From positions 124,001-188,000 of the forward strand of contig NZ_BJLR01000025.1 in assembly GCF_006538745.1 (NCBI RefSeq): a DNA stretch of 64,000 nucleotides, read 5' to 3'. Below are positions 29,335 through 38,510 of the stretch, one piece after another. Position 1 is the stretch's first letter; every line of letters starts with the position of its first letter. The DNA is from Cellulomonas cellasea. Lineage in GTDB: Bacteria; Actinomycetota; Actinomycetes; Actinomycetales; Cellulomonadaceae. The notes beneath the pieces are model-generated. The model saw only the letters and a program-made list of their open reading frames with translations. It made no database searches and was not told the origin of the DNA. Position numbers and translations under genes: made by a program.

Positions 29335-31569
29335 GTGTTCGAGAGCCTGGGCCGCGCGATCGCCCACCACCCCCGCCTCACGGTCGCCGTCTGGCTCGTC
29401 CTGACGGTGCTGGGCTTCGGCCTCGCCGTCGTCGGCGTGCAGGGCGAGAACCTGTTCGAGCGGCTGTCGACGGGTGAGCCCGCGGTGCCCGGCTCGGACA
29501 GCTCGCGCGCGAACGAGATCCTCAGCGACTCCGACGAGCGCGGCGCGAGCCTGACCCTCGTGCTGCGCGACGTCGACCCCACGACGGTGGGCGTCGCCGA
29601 GGCGATGGCGCCCGTGCACGAGGAGCTCGCGGCCATCGAGGGTGTCGCGTCCGTGATCGACCCGCTGGTGCTGCCCCAGGGCGCGGCGAACCCGGCGGCG
29701 GCGCCGCTGATCGCGCAGGACGGCAGCGGGTTCCTCGTCGTCGTCGAGCTCGAGCCCGGGCTGGGCGAGGCCGCGCAGGACGAGGCGCTCGGGTCCGTCG
29801 AGCGCACGCTCGACGGCGTCCCCGCGGTGCTCGAGCCGGTCGCGCCCGGCGCGAGCGGGCTGGTCGGCGGGACGTCGCTCATCGTCGAGGCGATCACGAG
29901 CCAGGTCGAGGAGGACCTGGCGACGGGCGAGACGATCGCGCTGCCGGTCGCGCTCGTCATCATGGTGCTCGTCTTCGGCGGCTTCCTCGCGGCGTCGATG
30001 CCGATGGTGGGGGCGATCGCGTCGATCGCGGGCGGGCTCGGCGCACTCCTCGGGTTCTCCTACGTGCTCGACCTCGACTCGTCCGTGGTCAACGTCGTGA
30101 CGATCCTGGGGCTCGGGCTCTCGATCGACTACGGGCTGCTGATCGTGTCCCGGTTCCGCGAGGAGCTGCACCACCTCGTCGACGAGGACGGCGGTGCCGG
30201 CGCGCGTCGGCGGCGCGGCGACGGCGCCGTGGTGACCGCCCTGACCCGCACGATGTCGACGGCGGGCCGGACGGTCGCGTTCTCCGCGGTCACGGTCGCG
30301 ATCTCGATCGCGGGGCTGCTCGCGTTCCGACCCGACATCCTGCGGGCGTTCGGCGCGGCCGGTGTCGCGGTCATCGTCGTGGCGGTCGCGACCGCGCTCT
30401 CGCTCGTGCCGGCGATGCTCGTGCTGTTCGGCCGCCGGCTGGTGCGCCCCGGGCTCGTCTCGCGCGTCCCGGGGCTGCGGGGGCTGCTCGCGCGCACCGC
30501 GGACGTGCAGTCGGAGGAGGGCGTCTTCTCGCGCCTCGCGACCCGCGTCCAGCGCCACCCCTGGGTCGTGATGCTCGGGTCGGTCGCGCTGCTCGGGGTG
30601 CTCGCCCTGCCGCTCACCCAGCTCGAGCTGCGCAACTCCACGACGCAGCTGCTGCCGTCGGGCACGACCCAGCGCGAGTACGTCGAGGCGCTCGCCGACG
30701 ACTACCCCGCCGCGTCCTCGCCGGGGGTGATCGTGGTCGCCGAGACGTCGCTCGAGGCCGCGACGGCGTGGGCCGCGTCGATCGCGGAGCTCGACGACGT
30801 CGCCGGCGTCGACCCGCCGTCACCGAGCGGCGCGCACGTCGTGATCGGCGTCCGGCCGGACACCGACGACCCCGGCGACGAGGTGGCCCGCGGCGTCGTC
30901 ACCCAGATCCGGGACCTGGACGCCGACTTCCCGGTCCTCGTCACGGGCCAGGCCGCGGGCCAGATGGACTTCGCGGACTCGCTCGTCGAGCGCCTGCCGT
31001 GGGCCGCGGGCATCGTCGCCGTCGCGAGCCTCGTGCTGCTGTTCCTCATGACGGGCTCGGTCGTGATCCCCGTCAAGGCGCTGCTGACGAACCTGCTGTC
31101 GATCGCCGCGTCGCTGGGCGTGCTCGTCTGGGTGTTCCAGGACGGTCACCTGTCGGGGCTCATCGGCTTCGTGTCGACCGGGGGCATCGAGACATACGTG
31201 CTCGCGCTCGTCGTGGCGTTCGCGTTCGGGCTCGCGATGGACTACGAGGTCTTCCTGCTCTCGCGCATCAAGGAGCTGCACGACGCGGGGCTGCCGAACG
31301 ACGAGGCGGTGCGGCTCGGCCTGCAGCGCTCGGGGCGCATCATCACGTCTGCGGCGGCGATCATCATCGTCGTGTTCGCGGGCTTCGTCGCCGGCAAGCT
31401 CCTCGTGATCAAGGAGGTCGGCTTCGCCCTCGCGGTCGCGGTGCTCATCGACGCGACCGTGGTGCGCCTGCTGCTCGTCCCCGCGACCATGACGATCCTC
31501 GGGCGCGCGAACTGGTGGGCGCCGGGCTTCCTCAAGCGCCTGCACGCGCGCGTCGGACTGGACCACTGA
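29335..31569 (+). CDS. MMPL family RND-type transporter
   Basis: A 744-residue membrane protein of the MMPL/YdfJ group, which export lipids or drugs using the proton gradient. It has the expected two halves: helix 1 ([20 protein letters not shown]), an outer domain, helices around residues 195-370 including [18 protein letters not shown], then a repeat with [15 protein letters not shown], a second outer domain and [18 protein letters not shown]. The two Asp-Tyr pairs are the predicted proton relay. Start GTG 29335 is chosen because the family N-terminus ([16 protein letters not shown]) begins there; no clear Shine-Dalgarno. Substrate unknown. Confidence 0.88.
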   Translation: MFESLGRAIAHHPRLTVAVWLVLTVLGFGLAVVGVQGENLFERLSTGEPAVPGSDSSRANEILSDSDERGASLTLVLRDVDPTTVGVAEAMAPVHEELAAIEGVASVIDPLVLPQGAANPAAAPLIAQDGSGFLVVVELEPGLGEAAQDEALGSVERTLDGVPAVLEPVAPGASGLVGGTSLIVEAITSQVEEDLATGETIALPVALVIMVLVFGGFLAASMPMVGAIASIAGGLGALLGFSYVLDLDSSVVNVVTILGLGLSIDYGLLIVSRFREELHHLVDEDGGAGARRRRGDGAVVTALTRTMSTAGRTVAFSAVTVAISIAGLLAFRPDILRAFGAAGVAVIVVAVATALSLVPAMLVLFGRRLVRPGLVSRVPGLRGLLARTADVQSEEGVFSRLATRVQRHPWVVMLGSVALLGVLALPLTQLELRNSTTQLLPSGTTQREYVEALADDYPAASSPGVIVVAETSLEAATAWAASIAELDDVAGVDPPSPSGAHVVIGVRPDTDDPGDEVARGVVTQIRDLDADFPVLVTGQAAGQMDFADSLVERLPWAAGIVAVASLVLLFLMTGSVVIPVKALLTNLLSIAASLGVLVWVFQDGHLSGLIGFVSTGGIETYVLALVVAFAFGLAMDYEVFLLSRIKELHDAGLPNDEAVRLGLQRSGRIITSAAAIIIVVFAGFVAGKLLVIKEVGFALAVAVLIDATVVRLLLVPATMTILGRANWWAPGFLKRLHARVGLDH

Positions 31570-31585
31570 CCGGTCGCACCGGTCC

Positions 31586-31613
31586 CCGGGGCGCACCCGC
31601 CGGTGCGCCCCGG
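31586..31613. terminator. Hairpin between convergent MMPL and aspS genes
   Basis: Perfect 11-bp stem (CCGGGGCGCAC with GTGCGCCCCGG) and 6-base loop, 16 bases past the MMPL stop; works in either direction. Confidence 0.75.
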
Positions 31614-31641
31614 ACGCGCGACCCGTAGTCCTGCACGACGA

Positions 31642-31683
31642 AGGGCAGCGCCCGCACCGGTCGCCCGGCGGGCCGCTGCCCCT
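31642..31683 (-). terminator. Second hairpin, probable aspS terminator
   Basis: GGGCAGCG and CGCTGCCC arms around a long GC-rich loop, about 25 bases past the aspS stop. Confidence 0.5.
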
Positions 31684-31707
31684 CTCGCTGCGCCGACGGC
31701 GCCGTGC

Positions 31708-33480
31708 TCACTCCGCGGGCGGCGCGGCCTTCGGCTTCGCGTCGACGCCGGCCTCGCGGCGCTGGGCCGCGGTGATCGGGGCCGGCGCGCCGGTCAGCGG
31801 GTCGTAGCCGCCCCCGGACTTCGGGAAGGCGATGACGTCGCGGATCGACTCGGAGCGCGTGAGCAGCGCGACGATCCGGTCCCACCCGAACGCGATCCCG
31901 CCGTGCGGCGGCGCGCCGAACTGGAACGCGTCGAGCAAGAACCCGAACTTCTCCTGGGCCTCCTCCTCGCCGATCCCCATGATCCGGAAGACGCGCTCCT
32001 GCACGTCGCGGCGGTGGATACGGATGGACCCGCCGCCGATCTCGTTGCCGTTGCACACGATGTCGTAGGCGTACGCGAGGGCCTGGCCCGGGTCCTCCTC
32101 GAACCGGTCGAGCCACTCGGGCGTCGGCGACGTGAACGCGTGGTGCACCGCGGTCCAGGCGCCTTCGCCGACCGCGACGTCGTCGTCCTCGCCCGTGGGC
32201 TTGAACAGCGGCGCGTCGACGACCCAGACGAAGTTCCACGCGTCCTCGTCGATGAGCCCGCCGCGGCGGCCGATCTCGAGCCGCGCGGCACCGAGGAGCG
32301 CCCGGGCGTCGGAGACCTTGCCCGCGGCGAAGAACACCGCGTCGCCCGGGCTCGCGCCCACGGCGGCGACCAGGCCCGCGCGCTCGTCCTCGGACAGGTT
32401 CTTGGCGACGGGACCGCCGAGCTCGCCGTCCTCGCCGACGGTGACGTACGCCAGGCCCTTGGCCCCGCGCTGCTTGGCCCACTCCTGCCACGCGTCGAAC
32501 CCGCGGCGCGGCGTCGAGGCCCCGCCCGGCTGGACGACCGCGCCGACGTACGGGGCTTGGAACACCCGGAAGGGCGTCTGCTTGAAGTAGTCGGTCAGCT
32601 CGACGAGCTCGAGCCCGAAGCGCAGGTCGGGCTTGTCCGAGCCGTAGCGCGCCATCGCGTCGGCGAACGTCATGCGCGGGATCGGCGTCGGGACCGTGTA
32701 CCCGATGAGGTCCCACAGCGCGACGAGGATCTTCTCCCCCAGCGCGATGACGTCGTCCTGCTCGACGAAGCTCATCTCGACGTCGAGCTGCGTGAACTCC
32801 GGCTGCCGGTCCGCGCGGAAGTCCTCGTCGCGGTAGCAGCGGGCGATCTGGTAGTACCGCTCGAGGCCGGCGACCATGAGCAGCTGCTTGAACAGCTGCG
32901 GGGACTGCGGCAGCGCGTACCACGAGCCGGGCGCGAGGCGCGCGGGCACCACGAAGTCGCGGGCGCCCTCGGGCGTCGAGCGGGTCAGCGTCGGGGTCTC
33001 GACCTCGACGAAGTCCTCGGCGTCGAGCACGCGGCGCGCCGCCTGGTTCGCCTGCGAGCGCAGCCGCAGCGCGCGGGCGGGGGCGGGACGACGCAGGTCG
33101 AGGTACCGGTGCTTGAGGCGCGCCTCCTCGCCGATCGTCTCGTCGAGCGCGGACGACACCTGGAACGGCAGCGGCGCGGACTCGTTGAGGACGACGACCT
33201 GCTGCGCGACGACCTCGACCTCGCCGGTCGCGAGGTGCGCGTTCTCGTTGCCCTCGGGCCGGCGCCCGACCTCGCCCGTCACCTGCAGGACGTACTCGTT
33301 GCGCAGCCCGTGCGCGACCTGCTCGTCGCGGATCACGACCTGGGCGATGCCGCTCGCGTCGCGCAGGTCGATGAAGGCCACCCCACCGTGGTCGCGGCGC
33401 CGGTCCACCCACCCGGTGAGGGTGACGGTCGTACCGATGTGCTCGGCTCGCAGGGAGCCGGCGGAGTGGGTGCGGAGCAC
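31708..33480 (-). CDS. aspS: Aspartyl-tRNA synthetase
   Basis: Charges tRNA-Asp (and possibly tRNA-Asn; actinobacteria often use the non-discriminating form). The 590-residue protein starts with an OB-fold anticodon domain ([20 protein letters not shown]), has class II motif 2 in [20 protein letters not shown], the bacterial GAD insert, and motif 3 [17 protein letters not shown] 33480 follows GGAAGGA. A TAGACT -10 box lies 54 bases upstream. Transcribed alone between a bidirectional hairpin and its own promoter. Confidence 0.96.
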   Translation of the reverse strand: MLRTHSAGSLRAEHIGTTVTLTGWVDRRRDHGGVAFIDLRDASGIAQVVIRDEQVAHGLRNEYVLQVTGEVGRRPEGNENAHLATGEVEVVAQQVVVLNESAPLPFQVSSALDETIGEEARLKHRYLDLRRPAPARALRLRSQANQAARRVLDAEDFVEVETPTLTRSTPEGARDFVVPARLAPGSWYALPQSPQLFKQLLMVAGLERYYQIARCYRDEDFRADRQPEFTQLDVEMSFVEQDDVIALGEKILVALWDLIGYTVPTPIPRMTFADAMARYGSDKPDLRFGLELVELTDYFKQTPFRVFQAPYVGAVVQPGGASTPRRGFDAWQEWAKQRGAKGLAYVTVGEDGELGGPVAKNLSEDERAGLVAAVGASPGDAVFFAAGKVSDARALLGAARLEIGRRGGLIDEDAWNFVWVVDAPLFKPTGEDDDVAVGEGAWTAVHHAFTSPTPEWLDRFEEDPGQALAYAYDIVCNGNEIGGGSIRIHRRDVQERVFRIMGIGEEEAQEKFGFLLDAFQFGAPPHGGIAFGWDRIVALLTRSESIRDVIAFPKSGGGYDPLTGAPAPITAAQRREAGVDAKPKAAPPAE

Positions 33481-33533
33481 GAGAGGGTCCTTCCGGGACG
33501 TCCAGGGGATGGCGCCGCGCGGGCGCCCGGACG

Positions 33534-33539
33534 AGTCTA
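33534..33539 (-). promoter_or_regulatory. -10 box of aspS
   Basis: TAGACT on the minus strand about 54 bases before the start. The same hexamer precedes the cyclophilin gene, yajC and pdxS. No good -35 box. The rest of the gap 33540-33776 shows no gene. Confidence 0.45.
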
Positions 33540-33776
33540 GTGGGGCAGGCCCGGGCGACGGCCTCCTGATTCCGGGCGCACCCGGTTGCGGGGGCGCTGC
33601 CGCGGGGTGAGGCTCGGGGGATGGCGACCTCCGCGCGCGTCCCCGCTGCCGGGCCCGTCCTGGCCGTGGGTGCCCGCACGCACGGCTCGGCCCCGCCGAC
33701 GCCCCGGAGCACCGTGCCGTGGTGCGCGACCTCGCGCCCGCGCACCTGAGCTGAGCGGCGCGTGCGACGGGGGGTG

Positions 33777-34574
33777 TCAGCGGGCCAGGTACGGGTTGCC
33801 GGCGAGCTCGGCCGCGACCCGGCTGGTCGGCCCGTGCCCGGGCAGGACGACGGTGTGCGGCGGGAGCGCCGCGACGACGTCCCGCAGCGTCACGGCCATC
33901 ACGGCGTCGTCGCCGCCCGGCAGGTCGGTGCGGCCGATCGTCCCGGCGAACAGCACGTCCCCCGTGAGCGCGACCAGGTCGCCGCCCGCGGCTGCCGGCG
34001 CAGCGGAGTCGGTCGTCCCTGCGTTCCCGGCGCGCGCAGCCGGAGCGCCGTCGACCGCGTCGGGCACCGCGCCGAGCAGGTACAGCGTCGACCCCTGGGT
34101 GTGCCCGGGGGCGTGCCGCGCGACGACCCGCACGCCGCCCAGCGCGAGCACCACGTCCGCGCTGCGGCCGCCCTCCCCCGCCGCGCCGCCGAACGGCTCG
34201 ACCCGCTCCGGGCGCCGGTAGGACTCGGGCCGTGCGCCGGCCGACGCGAGGGCCTGCGCGAGCGGGCCGCCCGGGTCGTGGGAGGCTCCGAGCCCGAGCG
34301 TGCCGAAGGGGTCATCGAGCCGGTAGGCGTCCGCCGCGTGCAGGTGCACCGGCACGTCGAACGCCTCGGACAGCTCGGCCGCGTCCCAGGTGTGGTCGAC
34401 GTGCCCGTGCGTCGCGAGCACCGCGACGCAGCGCAGGCCGCGCCCGGTCACCGCGTCGCGCACGGGGCCCGCGACGCCCGCACCCGCGTCGACCACGACG
34501 CACGTGCCGTCGTCGGCCACGACGACGTAGCAGTTGGTGCCGAACACGGGGGCGACGACGGTGAGGATCTGCAC
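33777..34574 (-). CDS. Metallo-beta-lactamase-fold hydrolase (glyoxalase II-like)
   Basis: A 265-residue cytosolic hydrolase. The metal-binding motif [11 protein letters not shown] (THxHxDH) sits near residue 54, with later His ligands in [19 protein letters not shown], Asp in [19 protein letters not shown], and a final [16 protein letters not shown]. This matches the glyoxalase II-like group that hydrolyses thioesters, although the substrate cannot be read from the sequence. An insert of ~35 Ala/Gly-rich residues precedes the LTGD motif. GTG 34574 lies six bases after TACCGT, so the mRNA may be leaderless. Confidence 0.85.
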   Translation of the reverse strand: MQILTVVAPVFGTNCYVVVADDGTCVVVDAGAGVAGPVRDAVTGRGLRCVAVLATHGHVDHTWDAAELSEAFDVPVHLHAADAYRLDDPFGTLGLGASHDPGGPLAQALASAGARPESYRRPERVEPFGGAAGEGGRSADVVLALGGVRVVARHAPGHTQGSTLYLLGAVPDAVDGAPAARAGNAGTTDSAAPAAAGGDLVALTGDVLFAGTIGRTDLPGGDDAVMAVTLRDVVAALPPHTVVLPGHGPTSRVAAELAGNPYLAR

Positions 34575-34668
34575 GTCACCACGGTAGCGGCGCGGTTCCG
34601 AGACCAGACCGTGACCTTCGGCGCCCCGGCACGACGCGCCGCGTGGCGAACGCGCGGTGTCCCCTGCC

Positions 34669-34674
34669 TAGACT
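34669..34674 (+). promoter_or_regulatory. -10 box of the cyclophilin operon
   Basis: TAGACT on the plus strand, 69 bases before the GTG at 34743. No clear -35 box. Confidence 0.45.
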
Positions 34675-34742
34675 GTCGGAGGTCCAGAGTGCGACGCGGC
34701 AGGCCACAGCGTCAGCCGGTCGCCCGTCGTCGAGGAGTCTGC

Positions 34743-35522
34743 GTGTCGTCCAGCAAGCGCGAGCGTGAGTACGAGCGTCGCCGTTACGAGAAGTGGCAGC
34801 AGCGTCAGGCCGCGAACCGCGAGCGTCGACGCAGGGTGATCGCCATCTCGCTCGTCGGTGTCCTCGTGCTCGGGCTCGGAGTCGTGTCCGCCGTGATCCT
34901 CACCCGCCGCGATGCCACCGCGGACGCCTCGCCGACCGCGACGGGGTCGCCCGCGCCCGAGGCCTCGGCCAGCGCGCTGCCCGCGCGGACCGGCAACGGC
35001 GGGGTCGTGCCCGACCCCGCGGCCGCGGAGGCCCGGACCTGGACCGGCGCCGTCACGCTGAACACCGGCGCGGTCGGCATCGAGCTCGACGGCGCCGCGG
35101 CCCCGCAGGCCGTCGCGAACTTCGTGACGCTCGCGCGCGAGGGCTACTTCGACGGTACGAAGTGCCACCGGCTCGTGACCGAGGGCATCAAGGTGCTGCA
35201 GTGCGGCGACCCGACCGCGACCGGCACGGGCGGCCCGGGCTACACCTGGGGACCGATCGAGAACGCCCCGGCGGACGACGTCTACCCCGCGGGCACGATC
35301 GCGATGGCCCGCGTCGGCGGCAGCGGCGAGTCCATGGGCAGCCAGTTCTTCCTCGTCTACGAGGACTCGACCATCCCGTCCGACGCAGCGGGCGGGTACA
35401 CGGTGTTCGGCCGCATCACCTCCGGACTGGACGTGGTGCAGGCAATCGCTGACGGCGGGATCGGTGCCGACGGAACGGCACCGGCCTCCGACGTCATCAT
35501 CGAGGGAGTGGAGACCCAGTGA
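34743..35522 (+). CDS. Membrane-anchored cyclophilin-type peptidyl-prolyl isomerase
   Basis: Prolyl isomerase, probably held on the outer face of the membrane. The 259 residues begin with a very basic cytosolic segment (SSSKREREYERRRYEKWQQR), then one helix (VIAISLVGVLVLGLGVVSAVIL, about residues 32-53), a Pro/Ala/Ser-rich linker, and a cyclophilin domain with AVANFVTLAREGYFDGTKCHRL, GPGYTWG, GTIAMARVGG and SMGSQFFLVYED. GTG 34743 has GAGGAG five bases upstream. The stop overlaps the GTG of the DUF349 gene by four bases. Confidence 0.9.
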   Translation: MSSSKREREYERRRYEKWQQRQAANRERRRRVIAISLVGVLVLGLGVVSAVILTRRDATADASPTATGSPAPEASASALPARTGNGGVVPDPAAAEARTWTGAVTLNTGAVGIELDGAAAPQAVANFVTLAREGYFDGTKCHRLVTEGIKVLQCGDPTATGTGGPGYTWGPIENAPADDVYPAGTIAMARVGGSGESMGSQFFLVYEDSTIPSDAAGGYTVFGRITSGLDVVQAIADGGIGADGTAPASDVIIEGVETQ

Positions 35523-37639
35523 CCGAGAACCCGGCTGCCCGGCAGCCCGAGACCGACGACGTCGCGGAGTCCACACCACCGGAGGGCGTCGAGCCCGCCG
35601 CCGAGGACATCGCGTCCGGCGGCGGCGAGGAGCTCGACGCGCAGATCGCGGCGGACATCGCCGACGCCGGCGAGTTCCAGGCGGCCCCGGCCCTCGAGGA
35701 CGCCGTGCCCGACGAGGAGCTCGTCGCCGACGACGCGGCGACCGCGGCAGAGACGACGCCCGAGACGGCCCCGGACGAGCCCGCGGGGGCCGACACCAGC
35801 GTGACCGCGCCCGACGAGGCTCCGGCCGACGACGTGGCTCCCGTCGACCAGGCTCCTGCCCCCGTCGACGAGGCTCCTGCCGCCGACGAGGTGACTCCCG
35901 CCGACGACGTCGCTCCGGCCGACGCCGAGCCGAGCCCGGTGGACGACGCCGCACCCGACGCGGCACCGGACGACGCGACAGGCGAGGCTCCGGCCGCCAC
36001 CGAGCCGGCGGACGAGGTCACGGGCTCCGACGAGAGCGTGGACGAGGCGTCGGCAGCTGCCGACACCGAGTCCCGCCCGGCGACCGACGCCGAGGCGACG
36101 GATGACGTCGCGCCCGCGGACGAGGCGTCCTCCGATGTCGCGTCGACCGACCAGACCACCGTCGACGAGACGGCCGAGGCCCCGACGCCCGATGCCGCGC
36201 CCGCGGAGGAGGGCGACACCGAGGCATCCGCGGGTGCCTCGGCGCCCCGTCCGACGCCCCGCCCCGTGCCGCGTCCCGTCCCGCGCCCGTCGGCGCGCCC
36301 GGTCGCCGTCCCCCAGGCCGGGGCGCCTGCCGGTGCTCCCGCCGTCCCCGCGGCCGTCGTGCCCCCGCAGGACGCCGCCGAGGCCGCGCACGCCGCGACC
36401 TTCGGCCGGGTCGACGAGGACGGCACGGTCTACGTCCGCGAGGAGTCGGGCGAGCGCGTGGTCGGGCAGTTCCCGGGCGCCGGTCACGACGAGGCGCTCG
36501 CCCTCTACGTGCGCCGGTTCCTCGACCTGCAGGCCAAGGTCGTGCTGTTCGAGGCCCGCCTCGGCGCCACGGACCTCGCGGTCAAGGAGATCGACCAGAC
36601 GCTCGCGAAGCTGACCGACGAGCTCGCCGAGCCCGCCGCAGTGGGCGACCTCGCCGCGCTGCGTGCGCGCCTCGACGCGCTGCGGGGTGTCGCTGCGGAG
36701 CGTCGGGCGGCAGCCGAGGCCGAGCGGGCCGCGGCGCGCGAGGCGGCGGTGGCGTCGCGGACGGCGATCGTCGAGCAGGCCGAGAAGATCGCGGCGACCG
36801 ACCCGAGCCGCATCCAGTGGCGGCCCGCCGGTGAGCAGCTGCGCCTGCTGCTCGACCAGTGGAAGGACGCGCAGCGCAATGGCCCGCGCCTGGACCGGCC
36901 GACCGAGGAGTCGCTGTGGAAGCGGTTCAGCCACGCGCGCACGACGTTCGACCGTGAGCGCCGGCACTTCTTCGCCGAGCTCGAGTCGCGCAACGCCGGT
37001 GCGAAGGCGGCCAAGGAGGCGCTCGTCCGCGAGGCCGAGGCCCTGGCGACGAGCACCGACTGGGGTGCGACCGCAGGTGCGTACCGCGACCTGATGACGC
37101 GCTGGAAGGCCGCCGGCCGTGCGAGCCGGTCGGACGACGACGCGCTGTGGGCCCGCTTCCGCAGCGCCCAGGACGCGTTCTTCGCCGCGCGCGACGCCGC
37201 GTCAGCCGCGACCGACACCGAGTTCCGCGCGAACCTCGAGGTCAAGGAGGCGCTCCTCGCCGAGGCCGAGCGCCTCGTCCCGGTCACGGACCTGCGTGCC
37301 GCGAAGGCGGCGCTGCGCAGCCTCCAGGACCGCTGGGAGTCCGCCGGCAAGGTGCCGCGCGCCGACGTGCAGCGCGTCGAGGCGCGCATGCGGGCGGTCG
37401 AGACGGCCGTGCGCGACGCCGAGCAGAGCGACTGGCGCCGGAGCAACCCCGAGACGCGCGCGCGGGCCGAGGGCGCGGCGGCGCAGCTCGAGGCGGCGAT
37501 CGCCGGTCTCGAGGACGACCTCGCCAAGGCGCAGGCGAAGGGCGACCAGCGCCGGATCCGCGAGGCGCAGGCCGCGCTCGACGCCCGGCGCTCCTGGCTC
37601 GAGCAGGTCCAGCGCGCCGCGCAGGACGCGCGCGGCTGA
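35519..37639 (+). CDS. DUF349-repeat protein with a long acidic N-terminus
   Basis: A 706-residue cytosolic protein. Residues 1 to ~240 are low-complexity and acidic (runs of Asp, Ala, Pro, Glu such as APADDVAPVDQAPAPVDEAP), ending in a short Pro/Arg segment (APRPTPRPVPRPVPRP). The rest is helical with repeated DUF349 units, each carrying a Trp-Lys/Asp pattern: LLDQWKDAQRNGPRLDR, DLMTRWKAAGRASRSDDDAL, SLQDRWESAGKVPRADVQRV. DUF349 proteins are common downstream of cyclophilins in actinobacteria; function is unknown. Translation is coupled to the cyclophilin by GTGA. Confidence 0.85.
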   Translation: MTENPAARQPETDDVAESTPPEGVEPAAEDIASGGGEELDAQIAADIADAGEFQAAPALEDAVPDEELVADDAATAAETTPETAPDEPAGADTSVTAPDEAPADDVAPVDQAPAPVDEAPAADEVTPADDVAPADAEPSPVDDAAPDAAPDDATGEAPAATEPADEVTGSDESVDEASAAADTESRPATDAEATDDVAPADEASSDVASTDQTTVDETAEAPTPDAAPAEEGDTEASAGASAPRPTPRPVPRPVPRPSARPVAVPQAGAPAGAPAVPAAVVPPQDAAEAAHAATFGRVDEDGTVYVREESGERVVGQFPGAGHDEALALYVRRFLDLQAKVVLFEARLGATDLAVKEIDQTLAKLTDELAEPAAVGDLAALRARLDALRGVAAERRAAAEAERAAAREAAVASRTAIVEQAEKIAATDPSRIQWRPAGEQLRLLLDQWKDAQRNGPRLDRPTEESLWKRFSHARTTFDRERRHFFAELESRNAGAKAAKEALVREAEALATSTDWGATAGAYRDLMTRWKAAGRASRSDDDALWARFRSAQDAFFAARDAASAATDTEFRANLEVKEALLAEAERLVPVTDLRAAKAALRSLQDRWESAGKVPRADVQRVEARMRAVETAVRDAEQSDWRRSNPETRARAEGAAAQLEAAIAGLEDDLAKAQAKGDQRRIREAQAALDARRSWLEQVQRAAQDARG

Positions 37640-37647
37640 GCGAGCCT

Positions 37648-37687
37648 CGACGGGGCGGTGCGGGCGTCGGCCCGCACCGCCCCGTCG
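37648..37687 (+). terminator. Terminator after the DUF349 gene
   Basis: Perfect 17-bp stem (37648-37664 with 37671-37687) and a 6-base loop, 8 bases past the stop codon. Confidence 0.8.
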
Positions 37688-37727
37688 GCGCGTCCGCCCC
37701 CGTCGCCGTCGATTGCCGAGGCTGTGA

Positions 37728-37769
37728 CGGGCGGCGGGCGGCGGGCGGCCGGCGGCCGGCGGCCGGCGG
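37728..37769. repeat. Run of 7-base GC repeats
   Basis: Three GCGGCGG-type units followed by three GCGGCCG-type units, period 7, in the gap before the AbiEi-like gene. Otherwise the gap 37688-37820 holds nothing recognisable. Confidence 0.7.
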
Positions 37770-37820
37770 ACCCTGTGCACGGTCCGCACGGCCGGTCGCC
37801 CGTGGGGCCATGCTGGCGCG

Positions 37821-38510
37821 ATGCGCCCCGCACCGTGGATGCCCCGCCCCGCTCCGCCCCTGCCGCTCGAGCTGCGCCCGTCGAACGTCGGCCCCCTCAC
37901 CCACCGCACGCTTGTGCGTGACGGCGTAGCTCACGTCGTCTGGGGCGACCTCGCGGTGCCCGCCGACGTCCCCGTGGGCCCGCGGCTGCGCGCCGCAGCG
38001 TTCCGCGGGCTCGTGCCGGCGCGGGCCGTCGTCGGTCGGCGGTCGGCCGTCTGGGTGCACACCGGGGAGCACACACCGCGGCGCGTCGACGTCCTCGTCG
38101 GCCCACGGAGCCGGCGCCCGGACCCCCACCCGCGCCGCACGACGCACGAGTGCGCGCTGCCCGAGGCCGACGTGGTCGACCTCGGTGGCGTGCGCGTGAC
38201 GACGGTCCAGCGCACCGGTCTCGACGTGGCCCGCTGGTTCCCGGCCGAGGAGGCGTCCACGCTGCTCGGCTCGCTGCTGCGCGCCGGCTTCGACCCGGTG
38301 CACGCCCGGACGGACCTCGCGCGGCTGCACGGCTACGCCGGGACCCTCGCCGCGGCGGACCTGCTCGCGTCGCTGGCTCCCACCACCCCGGGACCGCGAC
38401 CGCAGGACCGGGCGGCGCAGGCTCCGCCGCCGAGCCCCGGGACCGCGCACGCGCCGCGTCAGGCGCGGATCGCAGGCTCCTCGGACGCCTTGGCGCCCGT
38501 GATCCGGTAG
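37821..38510 (+). CDS. Orphan AbiEi-antitoxin-like protein
   Basis: A 229-residue protein I cannot name with confidence. Segments such as [57 protein letters not shown] and [18 protein letters not shown] resemble AbiEi-type transcription-factor-like proteins often found singly in actinobacteria; no cognate AbiEii toxin is next to it. The last ~60 residues are Pro/Ala-rich. The ATG at 37821 has no strong ribosome-binding site. The 3' end overlaps the convergent rel gene by 52 bases. Confidence 0.55.
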   Translation: MRPAPWMPRPAPPLPLELRPSNVGPLTHRTLVRDGVAHVVWGDLAVPADVPVGPRLRAAAFRGLVPARAVVGRRSAVWVHTGEHTPRRVDVLVGPRSRRPDPHPRRTTHECALPEADVVDLGGVRVTTVQRTGLDVARWFPAEEASTLLGSLLRAGFDPVHARTDLARLHGYAGTLAAADLLASLAPTTPGPRPQDRAAQAPPPSPGTAHAPRQARIAGSSDALAPVIR

